From the NCBI RefSeq assembly GCF_009856825.1, contig NZ_WVTD01000006.1, positions 183,918 to 247,917 on the forward strand: 64,000 nucleotides of DNA, in the 5' to 3' direction. Below are positions 8,622 through 17,468 of the stretch, piece by piece; position 1 is the stretch's first letter, and every line of letters begins with the position of its first letter. The notes beneath the pieces were generated by a model that was not told the origin of the DNA, ran no database searches, and saw only the letters and a list, made by a program, of their open reading frames with translations. The stretch comes from Novosphingobium silvae. Lineage in GTDB: Bacteria > Pseudomonadota > Alphaproteobacteria > Sphingomonadales > Sphingomonadaceae. The position numbers were made by a program, and so were the translations under genes.

Positions 8622-9211
8622 CCCTTCTTGCCGCTGCCGACGCGCGGCTCGGTTCCCGCGAGCAGGCGAGAGATATTCTCGCGATGCTGGAACAGCACCA
8701 GCGCGGCGATGAGCCCGAGCACCAGCGCCGCTTCCCGCTCTCCCAGCGCCAGCGCGGCGAGCGGCGCGACGATGGCCGCTGTCATCCCGGCGACGGAGGA
8801 AATGCGGATCGATGCCAGCAGCCCGATCCACGTGAGCGCGTAGGCAAGGCCAACCGGCCACGCGAGGCCGAACGCGATGCCGGCTGTGGTCGCCACGCCC
8901 TTGCCGCCCCTGAACCGCAGCCATACCGGAAAGCAGTGGCCCAGGAACGCCCCCAGGCCCGCCAATGCCGCCCAGTCCGGCCAGAGACGGCTGGCGATCA
9001 ACACTGCGGCAAGTCCCTTCGCAAGGTCGAGCAGCAGTGTTGCCGCAGCCAGTCCCTTGCGTCCGGTGCGCAGCACGTTGGTGGCGCCGATATTCCCCGA
9101 ACCGATGGCGCGCAGATCTCCGGCTCCGGACAGACGGGTGATGATGAGACCGAACGGTACGGAACCGAAGGCATAGCCGAGCGCAAGTGCGAGAATCCAC
9201 TCCATGGGCAT
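8618..9211 (-). CDS. plsY: Glycerol-3-phosphate acyltransferase PlsY
   Basis: A 197-residue inner-membrane enzyme that transfers the acyl group of acyl-phosphate to glycerol-3-phosphate, the first step of phospholipid synthesis. Family motifs are clear: GSVPFGLIITR, then GSGNIGATNVLRTG, the phosphate-binding signature, then HCFPVWLRFRGGKGVATT. About five membrane helices are visible. MPMEWILALALGYAFGS starts at 9211; an in-frame second ATG lies two codons later. It is divergent from murI, with a roughly 100-base shared promoter region, and is translationally coupled to dprA downstream. Confidence 0.95.
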   Translation of the reverse strand: MPMEWILALALGYAFGSVPFGLIITRLSGAGDLRAIGSGNIGATNVLRTGRKGLAAATLLLDLAKGLAAVLIASRLWPDWAALAGLGAFLGHCFPVWLRFRGGKGVATTAGIAFGLAWPVGLAYALTWIGLLASIRISSVAGMTAAIVAPLAALALGEREAALVLGLIAALVLFQHRENISRLLAGTEPRVGSGKKG

Positions 9212-9315
9212 GGTCTTAGCGCCCTATCGCGCCAAGCAGAAGACAGGTTGCAGCATTGGACGTTGCCCTGTCCACGCCGAGGCGGTTAACAGGCAGCAAG
9301 GTCCAGGGACGAACA

Positions 9316-10164
9316 ATGGCTTCCGATACGATGCGCGCGCCCACCGGCGCCACCTTCAATGCCGCCAATATAGAGCCATCCGCGCCGATCCTGCTGTTCG
9401 ACTCAGGCGTTGGCGGCCTCACGGTGCTGGAAGAGGTCCGCAAGGCCCTACCCGACGCGCCAATCATCTATGCCGCCGACACGGCAGGGCTGCCCTATGG
9501 CACCAAGACAGAGGCGCAGATCGCCGCGCGGGTCGCGGGGCTGCTCGGCCGGCTGACCGAAAGACTGCGCCCGCGGCTCGTCTGCATCGCCTGCAACACC
9601 GCCTCCACGATCGCGCTGGGCATGGTGCGCGACGTTCTGGAAGTGCCGATCGTCGGCACCGTTCCGGCAATCAAGCCCGCGGCGGCGATGACGCGTACGG
9701 GCGTTATCGGCCTGCTCGGAACCGAGGCGACTGTGCGCCAGGCCTATGTCGACCGGCTGGCGCACGAATTCGCCTCCGACAAACGCCTGCTGCGCTACGG
9801 TGCGCCCGGCCTCGTCGAGGCGGCGGAAGCCAAGCTGCGCGGCGAACCCGTAGATCCCGCCGCCATTCGCCACGCGGCCGAAGCCCTGCGCGGCCAGCCC
9901 GGCGGAGAGCGGATGGATACCGTCGTGCTGGCCTGCACCCATTTCCCGCTGGTTCAAGCGGAACTGGCGGAGGCCTTGGGCAGCGACGTCCGCTTTGTCC
10001 ATGGCGCACCCGGGATCGCCCGGCAGGTCGCACGTCTCACCGCGGGACAGGAATACGCTCGCCAACGCCCCGACATGGCGCTATTCACCGGGGCGGGAGA
10101 CGTGTCCGACGCGCACCGCACGAAGCTGGCGCAGTACGGGCTGCTTGAGGTCGAGAGATTTTGA
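9316..10164 (+). CDS. murI: Glutamate racemase
   Basis: A 282-residue cofactor-independent racemase that supplies D-glutamate for peptidoglycan. The substrate site motif [13 protein letters not shown], the first catalytic cysteine in CIACNTAST and the second in [11 protein letters not shown] are all present. ATG 9316 (MASDTMRAP) was chosen because an AGGGAC sequence precedes it and the length fits the family. The frame also allows a start at 9256, which would add 20 poorly conserved residues. The last four bases overlap the TTG start of the next gene. Confidence 0.93.
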   Translation: MASDTMRAPTGATFNAANIEPSAPILLFDSGVGGLTVLEEVRKALPDAPIIYAADTAGLPYGTKTEAQIAARVAGLLGRLTERLRPRLVCIACNTASTIALGMVRDVLEVPIVGTVPAIKPAAAMTRTGVIGLLGTEATVRQAYVDRLAHEFASDKRLLRYGAPGLVEAAEAKLRGEPVDPAAIRHAAEALRGQPGGERMDTVVLACTHFPLVQAELAEALGSDVRFVHGAPGIARQVARLTAGQEYARQRPDMALFTGAGDVSDAHRTKLAQYGLLEVERF

Positions 10165-10988
10165 CGCGACGCCTGAACATCTGGTTGCTGTCGCTGCTGA
10201 TCATCGTTGGAATTCCTTACTACTGGTACCTGATAGATCCGGACGCCGGATCGGGTCCGGGGGAAGTGAATGCCGGCACGGGACAGGCAGCGGTGACTAT
10301 GCCGCGACTGCGCGCGCTCGCCGCCGCATCGGGAGCGCCGCTGCCTCGTGCCCTGCGGGTGGAAACGGTGGGCGAGCGTTCGATCTCGGGCAACATGCTG
10401 GTCGCGGGCGGCGGGCTGCGGCCGGTGCCCACGGCCGTGCGCGCCTATCAACTGGTGATGCCGGGCACAGGACCGATCGTCATCGATGCCGGCGTCGCGC
10501 CGGAAGCCGTATCCGCGCACGATGTCGAGGAATTCAGGCCGGCGGCCCAGCGCCGGGTCGAACTCGCGCTTCGCCGTGCCTCGGCGATGGTCCTCCTCTC
10601 CGACCGTCCCGTGCACAACGGCGGGAAGGCTCCTGGCGCCCAGCATCCGCCCGGCGACCCCGCCCTGGCTCCCTACGCGCTCGCTCCTGGGGTGGTCGTC
10701 ATTCCCGCCGCCGGTCTCGAGCCCGCGACCCGGATGATCTACGTCAGGCTCGCCGGTGGACGCGAGTACCTGTTCACGGGAGACGTGGCCAAGATGGATG
10801 CAAACTGGCGCAAGAGCCGCCTGCCCGCCCGTTTCGCCACACGGGACGAGCCGCCCGGTTTCCGCCGTGCGAACCTCGCTTGGTTGACCACGATCAATGC
10901 ACTACACCGCGCCGCGCCGCAGATGGTCATCGTCAGTGGTCACCAACCGGGCAAAGTTCCGTTTTCCGCAGGCACGTTTTCCGATTAG
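10161..10988 (+). CDS. Membrane-anchored metallo-beta-lactamase-like protein lacking metal motif
   Basis: A 275-residue protein that starts with TTG inside the murI stop (TTGA overlap), so it is probably translated by coupling. One N-terminal membrane helix ([18 protein letters not shown]) leaves the rest in the periplasm. Strands such as [22 protein letters not shown] and [12 protein letters not shown] follow the order of metallo-beta-lactamase folds. The HxHxDH metal motif is not present, so it is either a degenerate, non-catalytic member or an unrelated fold. Its place after murI hints at a cell-envelope role, which is inference only. Confidence 0.55.
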   Translation: MTRRLNIWLLSLLIIVGIPYYWYLIDPDAGSGPGEVNAGTGQAAVTMPRLRALAAASGAPLPRALRVETVGERSISGNMLVAGGGLRPVPTAVRAYQLVMPGTGPIVIDAGVAPEAVSAHDVEEFRPAAQRRVELALRRASAMVLLSDRPVHNGGKAPGAQHPPGDPALAPYALAPGVVVIPAAGLEPATRMIYVRLAGGREYLFTGDVAKMDANWRKSRLPARFATRDEPPGFRRANLAWLTTINALHRAAPQMVIVSGHQPGKVPFSAGTFSD

Positions 10989-11104
10989 ACCTGCGGCACA
11001 AGCGGCTGGCATTGAATAACACGATAAGGTATTGGCCCCCGGAAAAGCTGTTCGCACCGTTGGTACGGCAAGCCGGGCAGGCAACGCAGGACACAGTCTC
11101 AACC

Positions 11105-12319
11105 GTGAACTACGAGCATATTTTCGACCAGGCGATCGAGCGGCTTCATTCCGAGGGCCGTTATCGCGTCTTCATCGACATCCTGCGCAACAAGGGTGCC
11201 TATCCCAACGCGCGCTGCTTTGCCGGCCACAACGGCCCGAAACCGATCACGGTGTGGTGCTCGAACGACTATCTCGCGATGGGCCAGCATCCCGAGGTGA
11301 TCGAGGCCATGGAAGAGGCGCTGCACGACGTGGGCGCCGGCTCGGGCGGAACCCGCAACATCGGCGGCAACACGCACTACCACATCGAACTCGAGCGCGA
11401 ACTCGCCGACCTTCACGGCAAGGAAGGCGCGCTGCTGTTCACTTCGGGCTACGTCTCGAACGATGCCACGCTTTCCACTCTGGCCAAGCTGCTGCCGGGC
11501 TGCGTGATCTTCTCGGACGAGCTGAACCATGCCAGCATGATCGCCGGCATTCGCAACTCCGGCTGCGAGAAGAAGGTCTGGCGTCACAACGACCTCGAAC
11601 ACCTCGAGGAACTGCTCGCCGCGATAGATCCCGCGGTGCCCAAGCTGATCGCGTTCGAGTCGGTGTACTCGATGGACGGGGATGTCGCTCCGATCCACGA
11701 GGTCTGCGACCTCGCTGAAAAGTACAACGCGCTCACCTACATCGACGAAGTCCACGCGGTTGGCATGTACGGCCCGCGCGGCGGCGGCATCACTGACCGG
11801 GACGAGGCCGCGCACCGGATCGACATCATCGAAGGCACGCTGGGCAAGGCATTCGGGGTGATGGGCGGCTATATCGCCACCAGCACCAAGATCATCGACT
11901 GCATCCGGTCCTATGCGCCGGGCTTCATCTTCACGACCTCGCTCTCGCCGGTGCTGGTCGCGGGAGTGCTGGCCTCGGTCCGGCACCTCAAGAGCTCGAG
12001 CGAGGAACGGGACGGGCAGCAGCGCTCCGCCGCGACGATGAAGCGGATGTTCCGCGACGCCGGCCTCCCCGTGATGGCTTCGACAACCCACATCGTGCCG
12101 CTCATGGTGGGGGATCCGGTGCGGGCCAAGCAGATCAGCGACATCCTGCTGGCCGAGTACGGCGCCTATGTGCAGCCCATCAATTTCCCCACCGTCCCGC
12201 GCGGGACGGAGCGCTTGCGGTTCACCCCGGGCCCTGCACATACCGAAGAGATGATGCGCGAGCTGACAGACGCCCTCGTCGAGATCTGGGAACGACTGGA
12301 ACTGCGTCAGGCGGCCTGA
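11105..12319 (+). CDS. hemA: 5-aminolevulinate synthase
   Basis: A 404-residue PLP enzyme that condenses glycine with succinyl-CoA, the first step of haem synthesis by the alphaproteobacterial C4 route. Visible motifs are [19 protein letters not shown], the aspartate loop [10 protein letters not shown], and the PLP lysine in [13 protein letters not shown]. That lysine is Lys248 with this start, the position known from the Rhodobacter enzyme. GTG 11105 ([21 protein letters not shown]) matches the family N terminus; the frame is open far upstream through murI and its partner and was trimmed. A 116-base spacer with an A/T-rich stretch around 11010-11035 precedes it and probably holds its promoter. 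Confidence 0.95.
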   Translation: MNYEHIFDQAIERLHSEGRYRVFIDILRNKGAYPNARCFAGHNGPKPITVWCSNDYLAMGQHPEVIEAMEEALHDVGAGSGGTRNIGGNTHYHIELERELADLHGKEGALLFTSGYVSNDATLSTLAKLLPGCVIFSDELNHASMIAGIRNSGCEKKVWRHNDLEHLEELLAAIDPAVPKLIAFESVYSMDGDVAPIHEVCDLAEKYNALTYIDEVHAVGMYGPRGGGITDRDEAAHRIDIIEGTLGKAFGVMGGYIATSTKIIDCIRSYAPGFIFTTSLSPVLVAGVLASVRHLKSSSEERDGQQRSAATMKRMFRDAGLPVMASTTHIVPLMVGDPVRAKQISDILLAEYGAYVQPINFPTVPRGTERLRFTPGPAHTEEMMRELTDALVEIWERLELRQAA

Positions 12320-12695
12320 ACCACTCCGGGCGACGACCTCGCGCTTGATGCGCCCGGCGTACCTGCAACGCGCAGCCGGGCGGTTCCGGGGTTCTTCTTG
12401 TCGGGCGACCGGCAGCTCACTGCAAAGGCGGGCAGGCATCTGATGGCCGCGTGGAAGCTCTCACTGGCGGCGGTGCGCGGGTTGCAGTTGCCCTGCCGCG
12501 CAAGACCCGCAAGCTACCGGCCATGAACTTTCGCCCCACGCTTTCGCAGTTGCAAGATAATCTATCCTGAAATGCGGCATCGCGGCGAACGCGGGTCTTT
12601 TTCCAAGCCGGGTGCGTTCCCAAGTGAGCAGCCGTTGCCGCGCGCGGCAGTTCGCCGCGCTGCTTCCTGGCAACCGCAGGACTTGAGGAACAACC
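12320..12695. other. Intergenic region, no gene seen
   Basis: This 376-base stretch separates hemA from the flavin oxidoreductase. I see no frame with start, SD and codon pattern on either strand, no tRNA and no clear terminator. The section around 12545-12575 is locally A/T-rich (TTGCAAGATAATCTATCC) and may hold the promoter of the oxidoreductase. AGGAACAACC immediately before 12696 is its ribosome-binding site. Confidence 0.5.
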
Positions 12696-13796
12696 ATGGC
12701 CAAGCTCTTCGAGCCGATCTCCATCGGCGATCTTACCCTTTCGAACCGGATCGTCATCGCGCCCATGTGCCAGTATTCCGCCGAGGAAGGGCGGATGACC
12801 GACTGGCACGCCATCCACCTTGGCCAGCTTGCGCTTTCCGGCGCGGCCCTGCTGACAATCGAAGCCACCGCCGTCACGCCGGAGGGACGGATCTCCTATG
12901 CCGATGTCGGGCTGTGGGACGATGCCACCGAGGAAGCGATGGGCAAGGTCCTGGAGACGGTGCGGCGCTGGTCCGACATGCCCATCGCCATCCAGTTGGC
13001 CCATGCCGGCCGCAAGGCGAGCACGGCCAGGCCGTGGGACGGGGGCGCCCAGATCGCGCCCGAAGCGCCGAATGGCTGGCAGACGGTCTCGTCATCCGAC
13101 CTTCCGTTCGAAGCGCACGAGCATCCGCCCGTAGCCCTCGACCAGGAAGGCCTTGCCCGCATCCGGGAGGCCTTTGCCGATGCGGCGCGGCGATCCGACC
13201 GCCTGGGCATCGATGCGATCCAGATCCACGCGGCCCACGGCTATCTGCTCCACCAGTTCCTCTCGCCGCTCTCGAACCAGCGCACCGATGAATACGGCGG
13301 ATCGCTGGAGAACCGCATGCGCTTCCCGCTGGAGGTCTTCGATGCGGTAAGGGCCGCCTTCCCTGCCGCCAAGCCCGTGACCGTGCGACTTTCCGGCACC
13401 GACTGGGCCGACGGCGGATGGGACGTCGAGCAGACGGTCGCGTTCTCGAAAGCCCTGGAAGAGCGCGGCGCTGCCGTCATCCATGTCTCGTCGGGAGGTC
13501 TGGCGGTGCAGCAGAAGATCCCCGTCGGCCCGAACTACCAGGTCCCTCTGGCCCGCAGCGTGAAGGAAGCGGTATCGATCCCGGTCGTCGCCGTTGGCCT
13601 CATCACCGAGCCCGAACAGGCGGAGGCGATCGTCGCGACCGGTGACGCCGACATGATCGCCCTCGCCCGCACGGTGCTTTACGATCCCCGCTGGCCCTGG
13701 CACGCGGCGGCTGCCCTTGGTGCAACGATGAAAGTCGCGCCGCAATTCCTTCGCAGCCAGCCCCGGCAGTTCAAGGATCTTTTCGTCAGTTCCTGA
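12696..13796 (+). CDS. Old-yellow-enzyme family NADH:flavin oxidoreductase
   Basis: A 366-residue FMN-dependent TIM-barrel ene-reductase. APMCQYSAEEGRMTDWH near the N terminus carries the cysteine and Tyr of the YqjM-like (thermophilic-type) subclass. IQLAHAGRKAS and HAAHGYLLHQFLSPLSNQR hold the substrate-binding histidines and FMN contacts, and NRMRFPLEVFDAVR is the usual helix 6. These enzymes reduce activated double bonds of enones using NAD(P)H, and are often stress or xenobiotic enzymes. AGGAAC lies about 8 bases before the ATG. It appears to be a single-gene unit, followed by a perfect 10-bp hairpin. Confidence 0.9.
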   Translation: MAKLFEPISIGDLTLSNRIVIAPMCQYSAEEGRMTDWHAIHLGQLALSGAALLTIEATAVTPEGRISYADVGLWDDATEEAMGKVLETVRRWSDMPIAIQLAHAGRKASTARPWDGGAQIAPEAPNGWQTVSSSDLPFEAHEHPPVALDQEGLARIREAFADAARRSDRLGIDAIQIHAAHGYLLHQFLSPLSNQRTDEYGGSLENRMRFPLEVFDAVRAAFPAAKPVTVRLSGTDWADGGWDVEQTVAFSKALEERGAAVIHVSSGGLAVQQKIPVGPNYQVPLARSVKEAVSIPVVAVGLITEPEQAEAIVATGDADMIALARTVLYDPRWPWHAAAALGATMKVAPQFLRSQPRQFKDLFVSS

Positions 13797-13811
13797 CCAT
13801 AGGAATGTGGA

Positions 13812-13841
13812 CGCCGCTCCCTTGAGCCATGGGGAGCGGCG
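13812..13841 (+). terminator. GC-rich hairpin after the flavin oxidoreductase
   Basis: CGCCGCTCCC (13812-13821) pairs perfectly with GGGAGCGGCG (13832-13841) across a 10-base loop, 15 bases after the stop codon. There is no T-run on either side, so it may be a transcript-stabilising hairpin or a weak terminator rather than a classical intrinsic one. Confidence 0.5.
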
Positions 13842-13969
13842 CCTCGCGGCTGCCGTCACGCGTCCCGGAGTGGTCCAGTTCGGGACGAAGGCTTGACCGC
13901 GCCCGTTAATCCGCGCCTTGGTGTGCCACGAAGGCCGGGCACTGCGTTCGGTGCGGCGGGGGCGCGCGG

Positions 13970-15781
13970 ATGACGACACGGTGGCACGGCGGGAGCAAGG
14001 CGGGTTGGCTTCCGTGGATCTGCGCGACAGTGGCCGCGGCGTTCTTCGCCTCGACCATCCTGCAGTTCTTCCCGAATTCCAACGGTCGCCTGGGGTACGA
14101 CTACGGCCTGTTCCTCCCCTGGATGACCGCCGGGCACTTCTGGTACACCGTCAACGGCCCCTTCGTGCCGCCGGAGTTCGTGCCCTCGTTCTGCGGGGGT
14201 ATTCCGTTCCTGTTCAATCCGCAGTCGGTCTACTGGTCGCTGCCGCAGGCGCTGATGACGGTCCTGCCGCCGCTCGCAAGCCTTGCGGTGTCGTGGATCA
14301 CCTTCGGCGTGCTTGGCGCGTTGGGCATGTTCCTGCTGCTGCGCCGCACATTCTCCGTCTCCTGCCCTGCCGCGCTGGCGGGAGCATCGATCTTCCTGTT
14401 GAACGGGTTCTACATCGATCGGATGATCGTTGGCCACGTGACATTCCACGGGGTCATGCTGCTTCCCTGGATAGCGTTCCTGCTTTTCGCCCGAAGTGGC
14501 GGGCGTCGGCGACTTGCACCTGCAGCCCGGGGCATCGGCGCGGGCCTGATGCTGGCGTATCTCTTCTACAGTGGCGGCACGAACACGATCCTGCCGATGC
14601 TGTTGGCGCTGGCGGTCCTCGCTCTGCTGCTGGTGCATCAGGGGCGTTGGCATCGCGGGATCGTCTGGGTCACAGTGCTGGCTTTTGCCCTCTTCCTGGC
14701 CCTCAGCGCTTACAAGCTCGTCCCGGCGCTCGCCTTCGCCGGCAACGTCGTGCGGCCGGTCAGCCTGCGGATGACGGGCAGCCTGCCCGCACTGGTGAGC
14801 GGCGCAGGTCTGTCGCTCTTCGTTCCGCAACTGCTTGCCTACCTTCCTGCCGAGACGCTGGTGCTCGACCGGGTGGAGTTCGAGTACGGCGTCGGCATCA
14901 TGCCGCTGATCGCGGTCGTCTGCGGTATCGTGTGCGCTGTCCGACGCAGAGAGCTTGCGCCTCTGCTGAAGGGCTCATGCGCCCTGCCGCTCGCAGCTGG
15001 CGCGGTCCTCCTGACTGTGCCGATCCTCGTCAACTGGGATGCCTTGGGCCTGCGCTGGCTGGTGCTGCACGTGCCGGTCCTGAAGATGATGTCGGTCATG
15101 CTGCGCTTCTGGTTCGCCTACGTGCCGCTGCTTTGCGTGCTGACGGCTCTCCTACTGGACTATGTGATCCATGACCCCGCCCGCCGCGCAATCTGGTCGA
15201 GCGCTGCGATCGCGCTCACCATCGGGCAGAGCGCGCTGACCGACATGGACTACTACGCCTCGCAGCAATACGATCCGTCGGCGCTGGTTGCCGCACACGC
15301 GCGCATCCGCGCGGGCGGAACCGTGCCGCCGATCGGCCGCATCGCCGACCCCTGGGCGCCGTCCAGCGCTGCTCAGCAACGCCGCCTGACTGCGCGCAAC
15401 GATGCCATGAGCTTCGGAGTCAGCGCCTATCCCTGTTACGAGCCGATGTTCGGCTACCGCATGGAAGTGTTTCGGCCGGGGCGGCTCGCCACCGGCCCTG
15501 CGCTGGAAGACCGCAACGGCCTGCTCAACCTGAAGAACCCATCCTGCTACGTCTACCCGCGCGAGAACCAGTGCCGTCCCGGCGACGAGTTCACGCGTCG
15601 ACAGCGCTTGCAGGCCGAAGCATTCAGCCACTACCGACCGTTCCCTTACGAGCGTCCCTTGCGCCAGACTGTCGCGGGCTGGCTGAGCCTCTTTACGTTC
15701 ATCGGTTGCCTCCTGGCGCTGGCTGCGATTGCCGCCCTCACCTGGAAAGCCCGCCGCAGCCCAGTGCCCTCCCGTCCCTGA
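13970..15781 (+). CDS. Large polytopic membrane protein (GT-C-like)
   Basis: A 603-residue integral membrane protein with roughly a dozen hydrophobic segments. An N-terminal stretch, GRLGYDYGLFLPWM, places acidic residues in the first large loop, as in GT-C glycosyltransferases and YfhO-like proteins. A last helix lies near residues 570-595, just before the basic C terminus. The loop between about residues 455 and 560 is soluble and contains several cysteines (YPCYEP, NPSCYV, NQCRPG), possibly disulfide-bonded on the outside. I do not recognise a precise family. It ends at the bidirectional terminator that separates it from the polyamine genes. Confidence 0.6.
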   Translation: MTTRWHGGSKAGWLPWICATVAAAFFASTILQFFPNSNGRLGYDYGLFLPWMTAGHFWYTVNGPFVPPEFVPSFCGGIPFLFNPQSVYWSLPQALMTVLPPLASLAVSWITFGVLGALGMFLLLRRTFSVSCPAALAGASIFLLNGFYIDRMIVGHVTFHGVMLLPWIAFLLFARSGGRRRLAPAARGIGAGLMLAYLFYSGGTNTILPMLLALAVLALLLVHQGRWHRGIVWVTVLAFALFLALSAYKLVPALAFAGNVVRPVSLRMTGSLPALVSGAGLSLFVPQLLAYLPAETLVLDRVEFEYGVGIMPLIAVVCGIVCAVRRRELAPLLKGSCALPLAAGAVLLTVPILVNWDALGLRWLVLHVPVLKMMSVMLRFWFAYVPLLCVLTALLLDYVIHDPARRAIWSSAAIALTIGQSALTDMDYYASQQYDPSALVAAHARIRAGGTVPPIGRIADPWAPSSAAQQRRLTARNDAMSFGVSAYPCYEPMFGYRMEVFRPGRLATGPALEDRNGLLNLKNPSCYVYPRENQCRPGDEFTRRQRLQAEAFSHYRPFPYERPLRQTVAGWLSLFTFIGCLLALAAIAALTWKARRSPVPSRP

Positions 15782-15787
15782 CACACG

Positions 15788-15823
15788 AAAAATCCCCCGG
15801 AACCGCAGTTCCGAGGGATTTTT
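15788..15823. terminator. Bidirectional intrinsic terminator
   Basis: AAAAATCCCCCGGAAC (15788-15803), loop CGCA, then GTTCCGAGGGATTTTT (15808-15823). The 16-bp stem has a single C-A mismatch and is flanked by A5 and T5, so it can stop transcription from both sides. It lies between two convergent genes, the membrane protein and the ornithine/lysine decarboxylase, exactly where such an element is expected. Confidence 0.92.
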
Positions 15824-15846
15824 CGATGATTCAGGCGGAAAGCCGA

Positions 15847-17055
15847 TCAGCGCAGGCTGACGACGTTGTCCGAAACTCTGGGGTCCTTGCGGCCGGTGTA
15901 CAGGCTCGCCATCGGCTCGTCCTGCGCCATCACGACCTCACCGCCACCGAAGCCGTTGAACGCCGTGCGCATGGCCGCGCCATAGGCGCCCAGCATTCCC
16001 ACTTCGATCCAGTCCCCGGCCTTGATGTCGGCAGGGAGCATGAACGGGCCTTCCATGAAGTCGGCATCGTCGCAGGTGGGGCCGTAGAACGAGAATTCCT
16101 GCAGCTCCGACGACCGCTCGCCCTCGCGCCCGATCGCCTTGACGGGGAAGCGCCAGGCGACATGGGCGGCATCGTAGAGGGCACCATAAGCGCCATCGTT
16201 GATGTAGAGCTCGTCGCCGCGGCGCTTCTCGACCTTGACGATCAGCGAGTTGTACTCTGCCGAAAGCGCGCGGCCGGGTTCGCACCACAGCTCGGCGTTG
16301 TAGGCGATCGGCAGCGCCTCGAAGTGCCGGTGGATGATCGCAAAGTAATCCTCGAGCGGAGGCGGCTCCATGCCCGGATAGGACGAGGGAAAACCGCCGC
16401 CCACATCCACCATGTCGATGACGACGCCGGCTGCAGCGATCGCCGCGCGAGCCCGCTCCAGCGCCTGGACATAGGCGAACGGCGTCATTGCCTGCGAACC
16501 CACGTGGAAGCACACGCCGAGCCAGTCGGCCACCTGACGCGTCGCCTGCAGCAGTTCGCCCGCGTCGGCCACGTCGATGCCGAACTTCGACGCGAGGCTG
16601 AGTTCCGAATACTCCGACGAGACACGCAGCCGCACGCAGAGGCGAAGGTCACGCGCCGCGTTGCCTTCCCCGTCGGTGGTCGCGGCGACAATCTTCTCGA
16701 CCTCTTCGAGGGTGTCGAGGCTGAAAGTGCGCACGCCATGCTGGAAATAGGCTTCGCGGATGGCGCTTGCCGTCTTCACCGGGTGCATGAAGCACAGGGT
16801 CGCCTCGGGAAGCGTCGCGCGAACCATGCGCACTTCGGTGATCGAAGCGACGTCGTAGTGCGTGATGCCGTTGTCCCACAGGATCTGGATGAGATCCGGC
16901 GAGGGATTGGCCTTCACCGCATAGAGCGATTTGCCCGGGAACTTCGATGCGAAGAAACGCGCAGCGCGAGCCGCCGCGTGCGGGCGGTTCAGGATGACGG
17001 GTTCGTCGGGCGCCAGGGCGCGCGCTACAGCCGGTGCGTCAGGGAAAATGTGCAA
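15847..17055 (-). CDS. Ornithine/lysine decarboxylase, group IV PLP type
   Basis: A 402-residue alanine-racemase-fold decarboxylase. It probably makes putrescine from ornithine (or cadaverine from lysine) for polyamine synthesis. The PLP lysine is Lys48 in SLYAVKANPSPDL. GGGFPSSYPG binds the cofactor phosphate, EPGRALSAE follows, and the partner-chain catalytic cysteine lies in YGPTCDDADF. The substrate cannot be fixed by eye, because dual-specificity members look alike. It lies downstream of nspC in the same direction but 413 bases away, so it probably has its own promoter. Confidence 0.9.
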   Translation of the reverse strand: MHIFPDAPAVARALAPDEPVILNRPHAAARAARFFASKFPGKSLYAVKANPSPDLIQILWDNGITHYDVASITEVRMVRATLPEATLCFMHPVKTASAIREAYFQHGVRTFSLDTLEEVEKIVAATTDGEGNAARDLRLCVRLRVSSEYSELSLASKFGIDVADAGELLQATRQVADWLGVCFHVGSQAMTPFAYVQALERARAAIAAAGVVIDMVDVGGGFPSSYPGMEPPPLEDYFAIIHRHFEALPIAYNAELWCEPGRALSAEYNSLIVKVEKRRGDELYINDGAYGALYDAAHVAWRFPVKAIGREGERSSELQEFSFYGPTCDDADFMEGPFMLPADIKAGDWIEVGMLGAYGAAMRTAFNGFGGGEVVMAQDEPMASLYTGRKDPRVSDNVVSLR

Positions 17056-17468
17056 CTCAAGGGACCCCCAAACGGTGTGTTACGACAGAAGCTGCCTTGC
17101 GGTTTGGAAGTCCCCATGGGGCAGCGAGGGGCGGATATAGGGGCGGCGAGATGAATCGCAAGTGAAAATCTGACCCCTTCACAAAAATGTCATACAGCGT
17201 CACAATCCCGTGCAAACCCATGGCTCACGCGCGAGATTTGGCGAGCTCCTACAGGCAGTTAGGCATTCGATCGCTTCAAGCACTGAAGTTCTGGATAAGC
17301 GACCGAACGCGGCATTCATGACGTGAAACGAGCGGCCGGCTCCATCGCTCCCGCCGACTCGTCCCGGCAGGACTGAACGGCGCAGGTGCGCGGTGGATTG
17401 CGTCCACTGCAGCCGTTTCAGGATATGCGCCGCGCCGAGCGATCGAGGCAGCATGTGAGAGCGGCGCG
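17056..17468. other. Intergenic region between decarboxylase and nspC
   Basis: This 413-base stretch has no convincing gene. The first 130 bases to the right of the decarboxylase start should carry its leader and promoter. A PhoB-box-like direct repeat lies at 17178-17203. A 34-codon open frame (17220-17324, rightward) has no Shine-Dalgarno sequence and no recognisable features. The remainder, up to the nspC stop, shows neither hairpins with T-runs nor repeats that I can support. Confidence 0.5.
17178..17203 (+). promoter_or_regulatory. PhoB-box-like direct repeat
   Basis: TTCAC (17178), GTCAT (17189) and GTCAC (17199) recur at 11 and 10 bases in an A/T-rich context, close to the CTGTCAT-type direct repeats with 11-base period that PhoB binds. 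Read on this strand, it would activate rightward transcription, where no gene is found; the leftward decarboxylase starts 123 bases away. The match is partial and orientation is uncertain. Confidence 0.3.

Noticed and set aside
9995..11104. The 370 open codons in front of the hemA start
   Set aside because: They overlap the murI end and its MBL-like partner in another frame; family alignment from memory puts the start at the GTG 11105 region.
17220..17324. A 34-codon rightward frame (MAHARDLASSYRQLG...) between decarboxylase and nspC
   Set aside because: No Shine-Dalgarno sequence, no known family, and short enough to arise by chance; kept only as a possible product of the nearby Pho-like box.
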